This document shows, one piece after another, positions 41,397 to 50,314 of a DNA stretch of 64,000 nucleotides. The translations under genes and the position numbers were made by a program. Every line of letters begins with the position of its first letter. Within the stretch, counting starts at the first letter, position 1. Below the pieces are notes generated by a model that made no database searches, had not been told where the DNA came from, and was given only the letters and a program-made list of their open reading frames with translations. The DNA is from a virus. The stretch spans positions 1 to 64,000 of IMG/VR virus record IMGVR_UViG_3300032240_001151; one strand, given 5' to 3'.

Positions 41397-42083
41397 ATGA
41401 ATCCTTTTGATTTTTTTGATAAAATATTCTACATAAATTTAGAAGAAAGAACAGATAGAAAAGACCACATTGAGAAAGAACTGTCTAATTATGATATAAA
41501 AGCAGAGAGATTTCCAGCTATAACCTTATCTCCAGAACAAAATGAAAGTATTAGGCAAGACGGATGTTTTTTTAGAAATGACGAAAGACCTGAGCATGCC
41601 AGGTTTACTAAATCTTGCACTCTGTCCCATCTTAGTGTAGTATTTAGAGCAAAATTGATGGGATATAAAAATGTTTTAATTTTTGAAGATGATGCAATGT
41701 TTCATAATACTATTGTAGATGAGTTATCAAAAACAATAGAAGATTTAAAAACAATGGAAAGATGGGATATGTTTTATATAGGATGTAATCCATTAAGATA
41801 CCAAAAAGTAACCAATAACTTAGGAAGGTCATTAGGCGCATTATCAGCACATGCCTATGCAGTAAATAACCATTTTTATGATAAAATACTAAACATACCA
41901 TTTAAACACTTACCATCAACTGATTTGTACTATCATGATCTAGCGCTATCCCCACAAAATAATATATACATGGCTATTAAAAATTTGGCATGGCAAATGC
42001 CTAGCTATTCTACTTTAGAAGAAATGGCAGTAGACTATTATCCATCAATACAAGCTAGATACGATAATAACATGGTAATATAA
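41397..42083 (+). CDS. GT25 family glycosyltransferase
   Basis: This 228-aa protein has the GT25 hallmarks: YINLEERTDRK at 12-22, an ERFPAI segment at 37-42, CTLSHLSV at 74-81 and the FEDDA metal motif at 96-100. The family includes bacterial LPS galactosyltransferases and procollagen galactosyltransferases, and giant viruses use it on collagen-like proteins. Here galactose transfer onto a protein-linked glycan is a reasonable guess. Confidence 0.85.
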   Translation: MNPFDFFDKIFYINLEERTDRKDHIEKELSNYDIKAERFPAITLSPEQNESIRQDGCFFRNDERPEHARFTKSCTLSHLSVVFRAKLMGYKNVLIFEDDAMFHNTIVDELSKTIEDLKTMERWDMFYIGCNPLRYQKVTNNLGRSLGALSAHAYAVNNHFYDKILNIPFKHLPSTDLYYHDLALSPQNNIYMAIKNLAWQMPSYSTLEEMAVDYYPSIQARYDNNMVI

Positions 42084-42085
42084 TT

Positions 42086-42859
42086 ATGAAAGTTACTTTT
42101 AGTAAACTTGGTATATATGGACAATTAGGAAATCAAATGTTCCAATATGCCCTTTTATTAGGGATAAAGCATAAACTAAAAGTACCTATAGTAATAGATC
42201 CAGAAACAGTAAAAACTTCTTATTTATTTGAATTTTTTAATTTAGAAGAGTACATAGAAGAAACATTTAAACCAGATAATTTTTATAAAGAAGTTGAATT
42301 TTCATATAATAAAGAAGTTTTTGATATAAAAGAGGACACAGATTTTGAAGGATATTACCAGACAGATAAGTACTTTAAACATTGTTCCGATATAGTAAGA
42401 AAGGAGTTTACTTTTAAAGAAAATGTAGTAAAAGAGGTAAAACAGTATTTAGATAAATTAGAAGGTAAAAAATTAGTATCCCTACATGTTAGAAGAGGTA
42501 GTTATCTTGGAAATACAGAATTTCATCCATTGTGCAAAATAGATTATTATAACAAAGCTATGGATTTATTAGACGATGGAAATACTGTTTTTGTATGTAC
42601 ATCTGATGATAAAGATTGGTGTGAAAAAAATTTAAATAGGAGTAATATACTATTTAACTTTAACAGTTTGATTTATGATATGTGCTTAATATCTAATTGT
42701 CATGATCATATAATAGCAAATAGTAGTTTTAGTTGGTGGGGATCTTGGCTATCTGATAATCCGGATAAAAAGATAATAGCTCCAAAAACATGGTTTGGAC
42801 CAGCAGCAAAGCATCTTGATACAAAAGATATATATTGCAATAATTTTATAAAAATATAG
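42086..42859 (+). CDS. GT11 alpha-1,2-fucosyltransferase
   Basis: This 257-aa protein carries all GT11 motifs: GQLGNQMFQYA at 12-22, the HVRRG motif at 134-138 and NSSFSWWGSWL at 212-222. Family members transfer fucose from GDP-fucose in alpha-1,2 linkage to galactose. It follows the GT25 gene by two bases, which fits sequential galactose then fucose addition. GDP-fucose would have to come from the host or from genes outside this window. Confidence 0.9.
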   Translation: MKVTFSKLGIYGQLGNQMFQYALLLGIKHKLKVPIVIDPETVKTSYLFEFFNLEEYIEETFKPDNFYKEVEFSYNKEVFDIKEDTDFEGYYQTDKYFKHCSDIVRKEFTFKENVVKEVKQYLDKLEGKKLVSLHVRRGSYLGNTEFHPLCKIDYYNKAMDLLDDGNTVFVCTSDDKDWCEKNLNRSNILFNFNSLIYDMCLISNCHDHIIANSSFSWWGSWLSDNPDKKIIAPKTWFGPAAKHLDTKDIYCNNFIKI

Positions 42860-42860
42860 A

Positions 42861-43469
42861 ATGTTAATAACAGATTTAAAAAAGCATTTTAAAAAACCTC
42901 TTAAAGGGGCTGTACATATAGGAGCATTTCATGGAGAAGAAAAAGAGTGGTATACCGAAAATGGGATAAACCCTATTGTATGGGTAGAAGCTAATCCAAA
43001 TTATGAAAATATTTTAAAAGAAAGATATCCAGAAGATATAGTAATAATATCAGGAGTTGGAAACGAAAATAAAATTGCTACTTTTAATGTAGCAAATAAT
43101 GGACAATCTTCTTCTTTTTTGAAAATGGGAACCCATTTAGAACAACACCCAAGCGTATTTTTTGTAGACACTATTGATGTTGAAATAAAACCAATGAAGC
43201 AAATTATACAAGAAAATAATATAGATATTAGTAAGTATAATTTTTTAAATGTTGATGTACAGGGTTATGAATTAGAAGTACTAAAAGGCTTTGAAGATAT
43301 TTTGAACAGCATGGATTACGTTTACTTGGAAGTAAACACTAATTATCTGTATTTAGAGTGTGCCTTAATAGAAGATATAGATCAGTATTTACAAAAGTAT
43401 GATCTAAAGAGAGTAGAAACTCTTATTACCCCTAATGAGTGGGGTGATGCTTTATATATAAAAAAATAA
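42861..43469 (+). CDS. FkbM-family methyltransferase
   Basis: This 202-aa class I methyltransferase has AVHIGAFHGEE as its SAM-binding motif, WVEANPN with the ribose-binding acid, and the family pattern FLNVDVQGYELEVLKGFE (~130-147). FkbM enzymes O-methylate sugars or natural products. In this operon it likely caps a glycan with a methyl group. It starts one base after the fucosyltransferase stop. Confidence 0.88.
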   Translation: MLITDLKKHFKKPLKGAVHIGAFHGEEKEWYTENGINPIVWVEANPNYENILKERYPEDIVIISGVGNENKIATFNVANNGQSSSFLKMGTHLEQHPSVFFVDTIDVEIKPMKQIIQENNIDISKYNFLNVDVQGYELEVLKGFEDILNSMDYVYLEVNTNYLYLECALIEDIDQYLQKYDLKRVETLITPNEWGDALYIKK

Positions 43470-43470
43470 T

Positions 43471-44562
43471 ATGTACGATTATCTAATAGTAGGATCTGGT
43501 TTATATGGGTCTGTTTTTGCAAGAGAAATGACGGATAAGGGATATAAATGCCTTGTAATAGATAAACGTAATCATATAGGAGGAAACTGCTACACAGAAA
43601 ATATAGATGGTATAAATGTACATAAATACGGACCTCACATATTTCACACATCAGATAAAAAGATATGGGATTATGTGAATAGATTCGCTACGTTTAATAA
43701 CTTTAGCTATAGGCCAAAAGTAAACTATAAAGGGAAGGTTTATTCTTTTCCTATAAATTTGATGACTCTATATCAAGTTTATGGGGTAACAACTCCGGAT
43801 GAAGCTATTAGAAAATTAGAAGATGTAAAAGTTGATATACAAAACCCAAGTAATTTAGAAGAGTGGATTCTATCACAAGTAGGTCCTGAAATATACAATA
43901 TATTCATAAAAGGATATACTAAGAAGCAATGGAAGAAAGATCCAAAAGAACTACCTACAAGTATTATAAGGAGGCTACCCATAAGAATGTCTTTTGATGA
44001 CAATTACTACGAAGACACGTATTCAGGCATCCCAATAGGAGGATACACACAAATATTTGAAAAGTTACTAAAAGGCATAGAAGTGCGCTTAGATACTGAT
44101 TATTTTTATAATAGAGATTATTTTAACGATATTGCTAAAAAAGTAGTATATACAGGCCCCATAGATAGATTTTATTCATATATGCATGGAAAATTAGACT
44201 ATAGGAGTCTTAGATTTGAAACTATGAATATTAACATGCCTGATTATCAAGGGGTTGCAGGTATGAATTATACTGATGAGGATGTTCCTTTTACTAGAAT
44301 AGTTGAGCATAAGCATTTTGATTTTGGAAAACAAAAAAATACAATAGTAACTTTTGAATATCCAGAATCAAAAGGAGAGCCTTATTATCCCATAAATGAT
44401 GATAAAAACAACTCTATATATAGAAAGTACAAAGAAATGATGGACAAAGAGTCTGTATATATCTTTGGAGGTAGGCTGACGGACTATAAATATTATGATA
44501 TGCACCAAGTTATAGGATCTGCACTAACTAAAAGTCAGAAAGAAAATATTTATAATATATGA
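43471..44562 (+). CDS. glf: UDP-galactopyranose mutase
   Basis: This 363-aa flavoenzyme begins with the FAD-binding DYLIVGSGLYGSVFA and has DKRNHIGGNCYTE, GPHIFHT (His in the FAD-facing loop), the IPIGGYT segment and FEYPESKGEPYYP with the substrate-pocket tyrosines, a complete UGM layout. It converts UDP-galactopyranose to UDP-galactofuranose, so the phage glycan probably contains Galf. Its stop overlaps the ATG of the next gene, a Pro/Thr-rich virion-like protein, tying sugar synthesis to a candidate acceptor. Confidence 0.93.
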   Translation: MYDYLIVGSGLYGSVFAREMTDKGYKCLVIDKRNHIGGNCYTENIDGINVHKYGPHIFHTSDKKIWDYVNRFATFNNFSYRPKVNYKGKVYSFPINLMTLYQVYGVTTPDEAIRKLEDVKVDIQNPSNLEEWILSQVGPEIYNIFIKGYTKKQWKKDPKELPTSIIRRLPIRMSFDDNYYEDTYSGIPIGGYTQIFEKLLKGIEVRLDTDYFYNRDYFNDIAKKVVYTGPIDRFYSYMHGKLDYRSLRFETMNINMPDYQGVAGMNYTDEDVPFTRIVEHKHFDFGKQKNTIVTFEYPESKGEPYYPINDDKNNSIYRKYKEMMDKESVYIFGGRLTDYKYYDMHQVIGSALTKSQKENIYNI

Positions 44563-45347
44563 ATACCTATCAAGTTTTTATTTCTGGGGATGCTGGAGGT
44601 CCGTTTGATATATACTACGACAGTGTATCAGTCGGAACTCAATTAGATACTGGCGTATCTAGAAGTAGTCTTTTGGCAGGGTATAATGTAAGTGGAATAC
44701 CGGATTCAGCAAGCAGCATAATAGTATTTAATACAGATCCTGGGTGTAACAATTATGTTACATATTATATAAAACCGCCAACACCAGCTCCTACTGTAAC
44801 ACCTACACCAACTCCTACACCAACTATAGTAGTGGATTGTTCAATGTCTGGAGGGTCTATAATACAAGCAACACCAACTCCAACCCCAAGCCCAACTGCT
44901 ACTTCTGTAGTAACAGCAACGCCAACAGCAACACCTAGTGCGACGCCTACAAGAACACCAACTCCAACACCTACAACTACTACTAATACTGTGACTGTGT
45001 ACTTAAAAGGAAGGTATGCAACTGCATCCCCTCCAGATTTAGATTTGTTTTATAGAATAGATGGAGGTCCTGAGTGGAGCCTATATACAGGGTCACCATT
45101 TGCATTAACTACTACAGCAACAGTGGTAACTCCTGGATTAGCTGTACCGGCAGGATTATCAGTAGAGTTTGCAGCCGTAGCCGCACATTCTGATAATGAT
45201 GCAGTATTTCATGGAGGATCTGCTGATGGGTATGTATATGGAGGTAGATGTGGAACAAATCTGCCTTATATAATAACTCCAACAACAGCTACATCTTGCT
45301 ACATAAATGTAGATGTAACAGTGGGAGGCGTAATAGAGATATGTTAA
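44559..45347 (+). CDS. Pro/Thr-rich virion-like protein, 262 aa
   Basis: An N-terminal beta domain (residues 1-73, with GPFDIYYDS, GVSRSSLLAGYNVSGIP, GCNNYVTYYI) is followed by TPTPTPTP linkers (~75-145) and a C-terminal beta domain. The N-terminal domain is paralogous to that of the next gene. It is translationally coupled (ATGA) to the mutase gene. It is a probable glycosylated fibre component. Confidence 0.68.
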   Translation: MNTYQVFISGDAGGPFDIYYDSVSVGTQLDTGVSRSSLLAGYNVSGIPDSASSIIVFNTDPGCNNYVTYYIKPPTPAPTVTPTPTPTPTIVVDCSMSGGSIIQATPTPTPSPTATSVVTATPTATPSATPTRTPTPTPTTTTNTVTVYLKGRYATASPPDLDLFYRIDGGPEWSLYTGSPFALTTTATVVTPGLAVPAGLSVEFAAVAAHSDNDAVFHGGSADGYVYGGRCGTNLPYIITPTTATSCYINVDVTVGGVIEIC

Positions 45348-45366
45348 AAATAAATAGAAAGGTCTT

Positions 45367-46407
45367 ATGGCAACAAAATCAGTAACAGTAACAATAGCTA
45401 GTATAGGAGCTTCTGCAGGCCCTTTTAATATATCTGATGATGTATTAGGAGTAGTAGCAATGAATGTTAGCAGATCACAACTATTAGCAGGGTATAGTGT
45501 AAATATATCTACCAGTGCTTCTGTTATTACTGTAACTTCTATCGGAACTTGTAGTACTTCGTTAAACATATACTTAGCAACTCCTACACCAACTCCAACA
45601 CCAACAATAACTGCAACTCCTACTGTAACTCCAACTCCAACTCAAAATCCTATATATTTTGATAGTAACTTTACAAATACTAGCAATAATTGTGGAAGTG
45701 GAGGTAGAATATGGTCTAGATTGATAGCCCCAGCAGGAACTACTGTAGAAGTAACGTTAACTTCTCAGCAATTTATAACAAGTGTAAACTCAGTAAGTGC
45801 GTCTATTTCTGGTACACTATACTTAACAACACTGCCTTCAGCAAATCCAACACCAGGAACAGTATTAACATCATCATATGCTAGTGTTAGTTATACAGAT
45901 ATACCTACGGTGTTAACAAATACACAAGTTACAACTCAAACAATTCCAGCAGCTGGGTATGTAGATGTTATGTTAATACATAGAACTCAAAATATAGCAT
46001 CTAACTATTCAAACGGTCAATCAACTGCTACAATAACAAAAGTAAACGGAGTATCTGTAAGCAATGGTGGAAGCCTTACAACAGGCTACAATTGTTCTGA
46101 CACTACTTATTATGAGTATATGATATCTCCTGTTGGGTATTCAAATTGCGGAGATGCGTGCGATTCCACTGTCTCAGTAACAACATCAGTGTATGCAACA
46201 GTATCATCAGAAGCTTTATTAACTGCGCAATATCTATATACTAGATCTGGTACAACATATACTTTATGGACTGGAGGAGATGGGCTATATCACCGAATAA
46301 CTAAGGTAGGTAACATGGGTTATGGATATTCTTGCGTTGTGATTCCTACAGGAAGAGTAGTATCAGTCAATGCATGTACTAGTGTAAGTCCTGGTACTTG
46401 TGCTTAA
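45367..46407 (+). CDS. Pro/Thr-rich virion-like protein, 346 aa
   Basis: The N-terminal beta domain (GPFNISDDVLG, NVSRSQLLAGYSVNIS, GTCSTSLNIYL) matches that of the gene at 44559, then a TPTPTPTPTITATPT linker (~75-95), a Ser/Thr-rich beta domain and a C-terminal domain with several Cys (CGDACDS, SCVVIP, CTSVSPGTC). It is followed by a free-standing copy of a tail-protein C-terminal domain, supporting a virion location. Confidence 0.66.
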   Translation: MATKSVTVTIASIGASAGPFNISDDVLGVVAMNVSRSQLLAGYSVNISTSASVITVTSIGTCSTSLNIYLATPTPTPTPTITATPTVTPTPTQNPIYFDSNFTNTSNNCGSGGRIWSRLIAPAGTTVEVTLTSQQFITSVNSVSASISGTLYLTTLPSANPTPGTVLTSSYASVSYTDIPTVLTNTQVTTQTIPAAGYVDVMLIHRTQNIASNYSNGQSTATITKVNGVSVSNGGSLTTGYNCSDTTYYEYMISPVGYSNCGDACDSTVSVTTSVYATVSSEALLTAQYLYTRSGTTYTLWTGGDGLYHRITKVGNMGYGYSCVVIPTGRVVSVNACTSVSPGTCA

Positions 46408-46419
46408 TAACATAATAAT

Positions 46420-46719
46420 ATGATACAATATCAAGATTTTAAACTTAATTTTACAAATAATCACATGATTATAGAGCGTACTATAAAATGTACTATCAAA
46501 GATCATGAAATGAATTATAGCTATAATCCGTCATTACTTACATCCGGCAGTCAAGAAAACATGTTAGAATTTGCATCTGGATCTGATTTTATGCCATATG
46601 CAAGTACAATAGGTTTTTACAATGATGCTAATGATTTATTAATGGTAGCTAAATTCGCTCAACCGGTACCAATATCTCCAAGTACAGATACAAATTTCTT
46701 AATAAGAATGGATATTTAA
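46420..46719 (+). CDS. stand-alone tail-protein C-terminal domain, 99 aa
   Basis: The sequence is a free copy of the last ~90 residues of the 35029 protein: IKDHEMNYSYNPSLL, STIGFYNDANDLLMVAKFAQPVP and LIRMDI align one-to-one. It may be a capping or assembly unit for the fibre proteins before it. One base separates it from the GIY-YIG gene. Confidence 0.62.
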   Translation: MIQYQDFKLNFTNNHMIIERTIKCTIKDHEMNYSYNPSLLTSGSQENMLEFASGSDFMPYASTIGFYNDANDLLMVAKFAQPVPISPSTDTNFLIRMDI

Positions 46720-46720
46720 T

Positions 46721-47155
46721 ATGTGGTTTTACAAAGGACAAGTTATAACAGACATCACACAATTCCCAGAAAATGCATACGGTTTTATATATAAGATAAA
46801 AAAGGTAGATGGTGAAAAATTTTATATAGGACGAAAGAATCTAATATCAGAACGTAGCAAACCTCTTACAAAAAAAGAATTATTAGAACATACTGGTAAA
46901 GGGAAAAAACCAACTAAAAAGAAAGTAGTATCTGAAAGCGATTGGAAGACCTATTACGGCTCTAATGCTACGCTTAAGGCAGATATAAAGGAGTTAGGTA
47001 AAGAGGCTTTTATCAGGGAGATATTGCACATATGTACCCATAAAAAACAGATGACATACCAAGAATTGAGGCATCAGATCATAAATGGGTGTTTAGAGTC
47101 TACAAACTGCTATGTTGATAACATTCTCGGTAAGTTTTGGAGAAAAGATATTTAG
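46721..47155 (+). CDS. GIY-YIG nuclease-like protein
   Basis: GFIYKI (21-26) and FYIGRK (34-39) form the GIY-YIG pair, and a WKTYYGSN segment and a conserved Glu-bearing helix (KEAFIREIL) follow. Basic residues surround the middle. Phage homing endonucleases of the Seg type and putative packaging or repair nucleases share this fold. The gene sits as a possible insertion between fibre genes and the primase. Confidence 0.72.
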   Translation: MWFYKGQVITDITQFPENAYGFIYKIKKVDGEKFYIGRKNLISERSKPLTKKELLEHTGKGKKPTKKKVVSESDWKTYYGSNATLKADIKELGKEAFIREILHICTHKKQMTYQELRHQIINGCLESTNCYVDNILGKFWRKDI

Positions 47156-47170
47156 TTGTATCTTTGATGG

Positions 47171-48112
47171 ATGGAGAACATCCTTTCAGGTCTCATAGAT
47201 CAAGTTTTAGGGTATGGTGAAAAAGCCACCAAGACCAACAGAAAATACCATTGTCCTTTTCCTGATTGTCCTACTCATGGTACATCTAAGAGAAAACTTG
47301 AGATAGACATTGTTACTGACTCTGAGGGCAATAATAGATGGGCGTGTTGGGTATGCGGAAATAAAGGACGTACTATAAGATCTTTATTTAGAAAGATAGG
47401 AGCTACATCTAGTCAGCTGAGAGATCTATCCACAATAATAGTAAGAACAGATAGGGAAGATCAGGATACCGCAGAGTTTGATGGAGTTTTGCCAGTTGAG
47501 TACAAGTTTCTATTAGATGTTAAGAAGAGTGATATTCTTGCTAAACATGCAATGTTATATCTCAAGAAAAGGGGAGTTACCGAACAAGATATTATCAAGT
47601 ACCAAATGGGGTATTGTGAAGAAGGTCCATATGCAGAAAGGATTATAATGCCATCCTTTGACTCCTCTGGTAAGATAAACTTCTTTGTAGGTAGATCGTT
47701 TGACCCAGAAGTAAGATTAAAGTATAAATACCCCCAGGCTTCAAGGGATATTATCCCATTTGAGATGTATATTAATTGGAACGTACCTGTTGTTTTGTGT
47801 GAGGGAGGGTTTGATATGTTGGCTATTAAAAGAAACGCTATACCACTGCTAGGAAAGTCTATAACTCCAAAGCTTATGAAAAAGCTAGTAGAATCTAAAA
47901 TACAAAAAGTATACGTAGCTTTGGACAAAGACGCCATAGCCATGGCTTTAAAACATTGTGAGACCTTAATGTCTTTAGGTAAAAAGGTATTTCTTGTAGA
48001 AATGGAAGATAAGGATCCCTCTTCTATGGGATTTGACGCATTTCTGTCTCTAATTCAACAGGTAGAACCCTTGACTTTTAATAAATTATTAAAATATAAA
48101 ATGCTACTATAA
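47171..48112 (+). CDS. DNA primase, DnaG-type
   Basis: This 313-aa protein has an N-terminal zinc finger (C28, C33 with a His near 36, then C59 and C62) for template recognition and a Toprim catalytic centre: E211-G-G-F-D215 and D252-K-D254. Length and order fit the compact primases of T4-like phages (gp61). It makes RNA primers for lagging-strand synthesis. It is coupled (TAATG) to the next gene; the partner helicase is not in this window. Confidence 0.88.
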   Translation: MENILSGLIDQVLGYGEKATKTNRKYHCPFPDCPTHGTSKRKLEIDIVTDSEGNNRWACWVCGNKGRTIRSLFRKIGATSSQLRDLSTIIVRTDREDQDTAEFDGVLPVEYKFLLDVKKSDILAKHAMLYLKKRGVTEQDIIKYQMGYCEEGPYAERIIMPSFDSSGKINFFVGRSFDPEVRLKYKYPQASRDIIPFEMYINWNVPVVLCEGGFDMLAIKRNAIPLLGKSITPKLMKKLVESKIQKVYVALDKDAIAMALKHCETLMSLGKKVFLVEMEDKDPSSMGFDAFLSLIQQVEPLTFNKLLKYKMLL

Positions 48113-48660
48113 TGGAAAATAAGACAAATTTTTTGATACAACTAGATGAAACTCAGTACCAAACCCCAGATTTAACCAAGAAAGGAGTAGCTAAGGCAGC
48201 TACAAACATATATACAGCTGTTATGGATGGTAATATGTCTGCTGTAGACATTGCTGTAATGTTAAAGTTTGTGGAAGAGACTGGAAAAAGTCTAAAAGAA
48301 CTATCAGACGATAATGGTAAGAATACTTTTGTAGATCTGGTAAGAGATGAGATAGAGAGAAATTCAGATGATGGAAAGACATTTAATACCAAACATGGGG
48401 TTAAATTTGAATTATATGAGGCGGCTACCAAATTTGACTATGAGTCTTGTGGAGACCCTATCTGGAATAAGCTTAGTAAGGAATTAGAGCTTATTAAGGC
48501 TAAAATGAAAGAAAGGGAATCGTTTTTAAAGAGTCTAAAAGGTACTACAAATATGAATATCATAGACCCAGACACCTCTGAATTCCATGAAAACGTAGAG
48601 TTATACCCTCCAGCTAAGTCTTCTACATCCACGTATAAACAGACTATGATTAACGGATAA
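48112..48660 (+). CDS. hypothetical phage protein, 182 aa
   Basis: A helical, charged protein with a Lys/Glu-rich middle (LSKELELIKAKMKERESFLKSL). The one-base overlap with the primase gene suggests a replication-linked role. No family is recognised. Confidence 0.6.
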   Translation: MENKTNFLIQLDETQYQTPDLTKKGVAKAATNIYTAVMDGNMSAVDIAVMLKFVEETGKSLKELSDDNGKNTFVDLVRDEIERNSDDGKTFNTKHGVKFELYEAATKFDYESCGDPIWNKLSKELELIKAKMKERESFLKSLKGTTNMNIIDPDTSEFHENVELYPPAKSSTSTYKQTMING

Positions 48661-48661
48661 G

Positions 48662-48685
48662 TTCGATATTTATAATAGTATCGAA
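48662..48685 (+). promoter_or_regulatory. palindrome enclosing a late-promoter-like motif
   Basis: TTCGATA (48662-48668) and TATCGAA (48679-48685) are perfect inverted repeats flanking ATATTTATA (48666-48674), which lies 16 bases before ATG 48691. The palindrome could be an operator or a leader hairpin. Confidence 0.6.
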
Positions 48686-48690
48686 TAAAT

Positions 48691-49320
48691 ATGCAAGAAC
48701 AACATCCGTGCTATTATCCTGGAGAATTCGCACCTCCAACTAAAATGCATTTAAATGCTTTGTATTGGCTTTTAAATAGGCCAGAGATTAGTCATGTCCA
48801 TGTGGTAATAGGAAAAGATAACGGTCTTATAAGTCAAGATCAAAAGGCTAAGATGTGGGAAATGTTGATGAAATCAAATTTTGCACCACAAGCTACTATA
48901 ATAAAGTCAAAAGATAAAGGACCTCTTAGTGAAGTCCATTCAATATTCGAAGAAAAAAGCGATAAACCAGCTTACCTAGCTTTAGATGAGAAATCTGCAA
49001 GGCATAAGGGTCTGCAAAAGAAGTTTTCTAAATTCCCTTATTATGGGATGCAACTTCTTCCTTCTCAATTTTATAAATCGTCAGCAGCTTTACATCAAGC
49101 TGCCATAGACGGAGATAATGGAGCTGCCAAAGCAGAATTACCAGACGACTTCTCTGATGAACAAATTAATGAGTACATGAAATTACTCAGTAAACCGTCT
49201 ATTTCAGATGAACCTGTAGAAGAAAAATCACCTCTGATTAATTATAAAGAAGAATACACTAAGAAGTTCAGTGATGGATTTTGGAAAAGTGTGTTTGAAC
49301 CAATAAACAAAGAAGATTAA
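48691..49320 (+). CDS. nucleotidyltransferase-like (HxGH superfamily) protein
   Basis: The N-terminal GEFAPPTKMH at residues 11-20 is a variant of the G-x-F-x-P-x-x-x-x-H motif of cytidylyl-/adenylyltransferases such as NMN adenylyltransferase, with HVHVVIGKDNG as the following strand. The second signature (ISxxT) is not evident, so activity is uncertain. The C-terminal half is helical and acidic. Phage members may act in NAD metabolism or nucleotide modification. Confidence 0.6.
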   Translation: MQEQHPCYYPGEFAPPTKMHLNALYWLLNRPEISHVHVVIGKDNGLISQDQKAKMWEMLMKSNFAPQATIIKSKDKGPLSEVHSIFEEKSDKPAYLALDEKSARHKGLQKKFSKFPYYGMQLLPSQFYKSSAALHQAAIDGDNGAAKAELPDDFSDEQINEYMKLLSKPSISDEPVEEKSPLINYKEEYTKKFSDGFWKSVFEPINKED

Positions 49321-49322
49321 AA

Positions 49323-49685
49323 ATGGAACAGTTTGGATTATTTATCGGAACACTAATGCAGTCTAGAAATCAGGCGCACATCTATCATTTACAAACAAAG
49401 TCTTTTGCAGAACATAAAGCATTGCAAGAGTATTATGAAGGAATTATAGATCATATTGACGGTCTTGTTGAGACTTTTCAAGGAAGATATGGTATACTTT
49501 ATGGATACCAAATGGGAGGAACTATTAAAGAAGATGGAGGTACAATATTATATTTTCAAGCTCTTTGTAAATTTGTTGAAGGTATAAGATCTTCAATACC
49601 TCAAGATTCGTATCTTCAGAATCAAGTAGATGAAGTAGTAGCTCTTATAGAATCAACTAAATACAAATTAGTAAATCTTAAATAA
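49323..49685 (+). CDS. ferritin-like helical phage protein (DUF5856-like)
   Basis: This 120-aa protein appears as a four-helix bundle with QAHIYHLQTKSFAEHKALQEYYEGIIDHIDGL near residues 17-48, where His and Glu spacing recalls Dps/ferritin-like proteins. I associate it with a phage family of unknown function. It overlaps the next gene start by one base (TAATG). Confidence 0.55.
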   Translation: MEQFGLFIGTLMQSRNQAHIYHLQTKSFAEHKALQEYYEGIIDHIDGLVETFQGRYGILYGYQMGGTIKEDGGTILYFQALCKFVEGIRSSIPQDSYLQNQVDEVVALIESTKYKLVNLK

Positions 49686-50278
49686 TGAAACTAAGAGACA
49701 TATTCCTAGAAGCATTTGATGATTGTGGGTGTTCCGGAGAAAAACTTTCTGAAGGACTGCAGTATCACGTAGACAACGAAAGGCCTCTCACAGAGAATAT
49801 CTATAGGCCTTTTTCTAAAAAGTATTTTGATCTGTTTAAAGAAGCTCGTGAACTTTATAAAAAAGGTCTTTTAGTTATTACTGAAGAAGAGGAGAAATTA
49901 CTAGCTAATACAGATCTAGGAGAGTATGGATATTATAATGGAGTTAAAGTTCCGTTAGATTTCCCAATGAGCTTTGAACAAATTAATGAAATTAAGCACC
50001 AGGGGAAAGAAGTTCAATTAAATCACCCACATCGTGGAGGGGCTAAGAAATTTTACGTGTATGTAAGAAAACCAGGTGGAGGAATTAAAAAAGTATCTTT
50101 TGGGGATACCACAGGTTTAAAAGCTAAGATCAACGACCCTAAGGCCCGTAAATCTTTTGCAGCAAGACATAAATGTGCACAAGCTAAGGATAAAACCATG
50201 GCTAACTACTGGAGCTGCAGACTACCAAGATATGCCAAAATGTTAGGAATTAAGTCAAGTTTTACAGGATATTGGTAG
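49685..50278 (+). CDS. putative head-targeted protein with Cys-rich C-terminal motif
   Basis: The leader MKLRDIFLEAF belongs to the shared N-terminal peptide family, here F-L-E rather than L-x-E. A CGCSGE knuckle follows. The C-terminus (ARHKCAQAKDK, then YWSCRLPRYAKMLGI, ~158-190) is a Cys/aromatic motif recurring on phage proteins. A CGCSGEKL-like N-terminal tag and basic tail suggest a packaged DNA-associated protein; not proven. Confidence 0.52.
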   Translation: MKLRDIFLEAFDDCGCSGEKLSEGLQYHVDNERPLTENIYRPFSKKYFDLFKEARELYKKGLLVITEEEEKLLANTDLGEYGYYNGVKVPLDFPMSFEQINEIKHQGKEVQLNHPHRGGAKKFYVYVRKPGGGIKKVSFGDTTGLKAKINDPKARKSFAARHKCAQAKDKTMANYWSCRLPRYAKMLGIKSSFTGYW

Positions 50279-50286
50279 ATTTTAAA

Positions 50287-50295
50287 ATATTTATA
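50287..50295 (+). promoter_or_regulatory. late-promoter-like motif
   Basis: ATATTTATA, 19 bases before ATG 50315. Confidence 0.55.
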
Positions 50296-50314
50296 TACAC
50301 AATTGTAAATAAAA

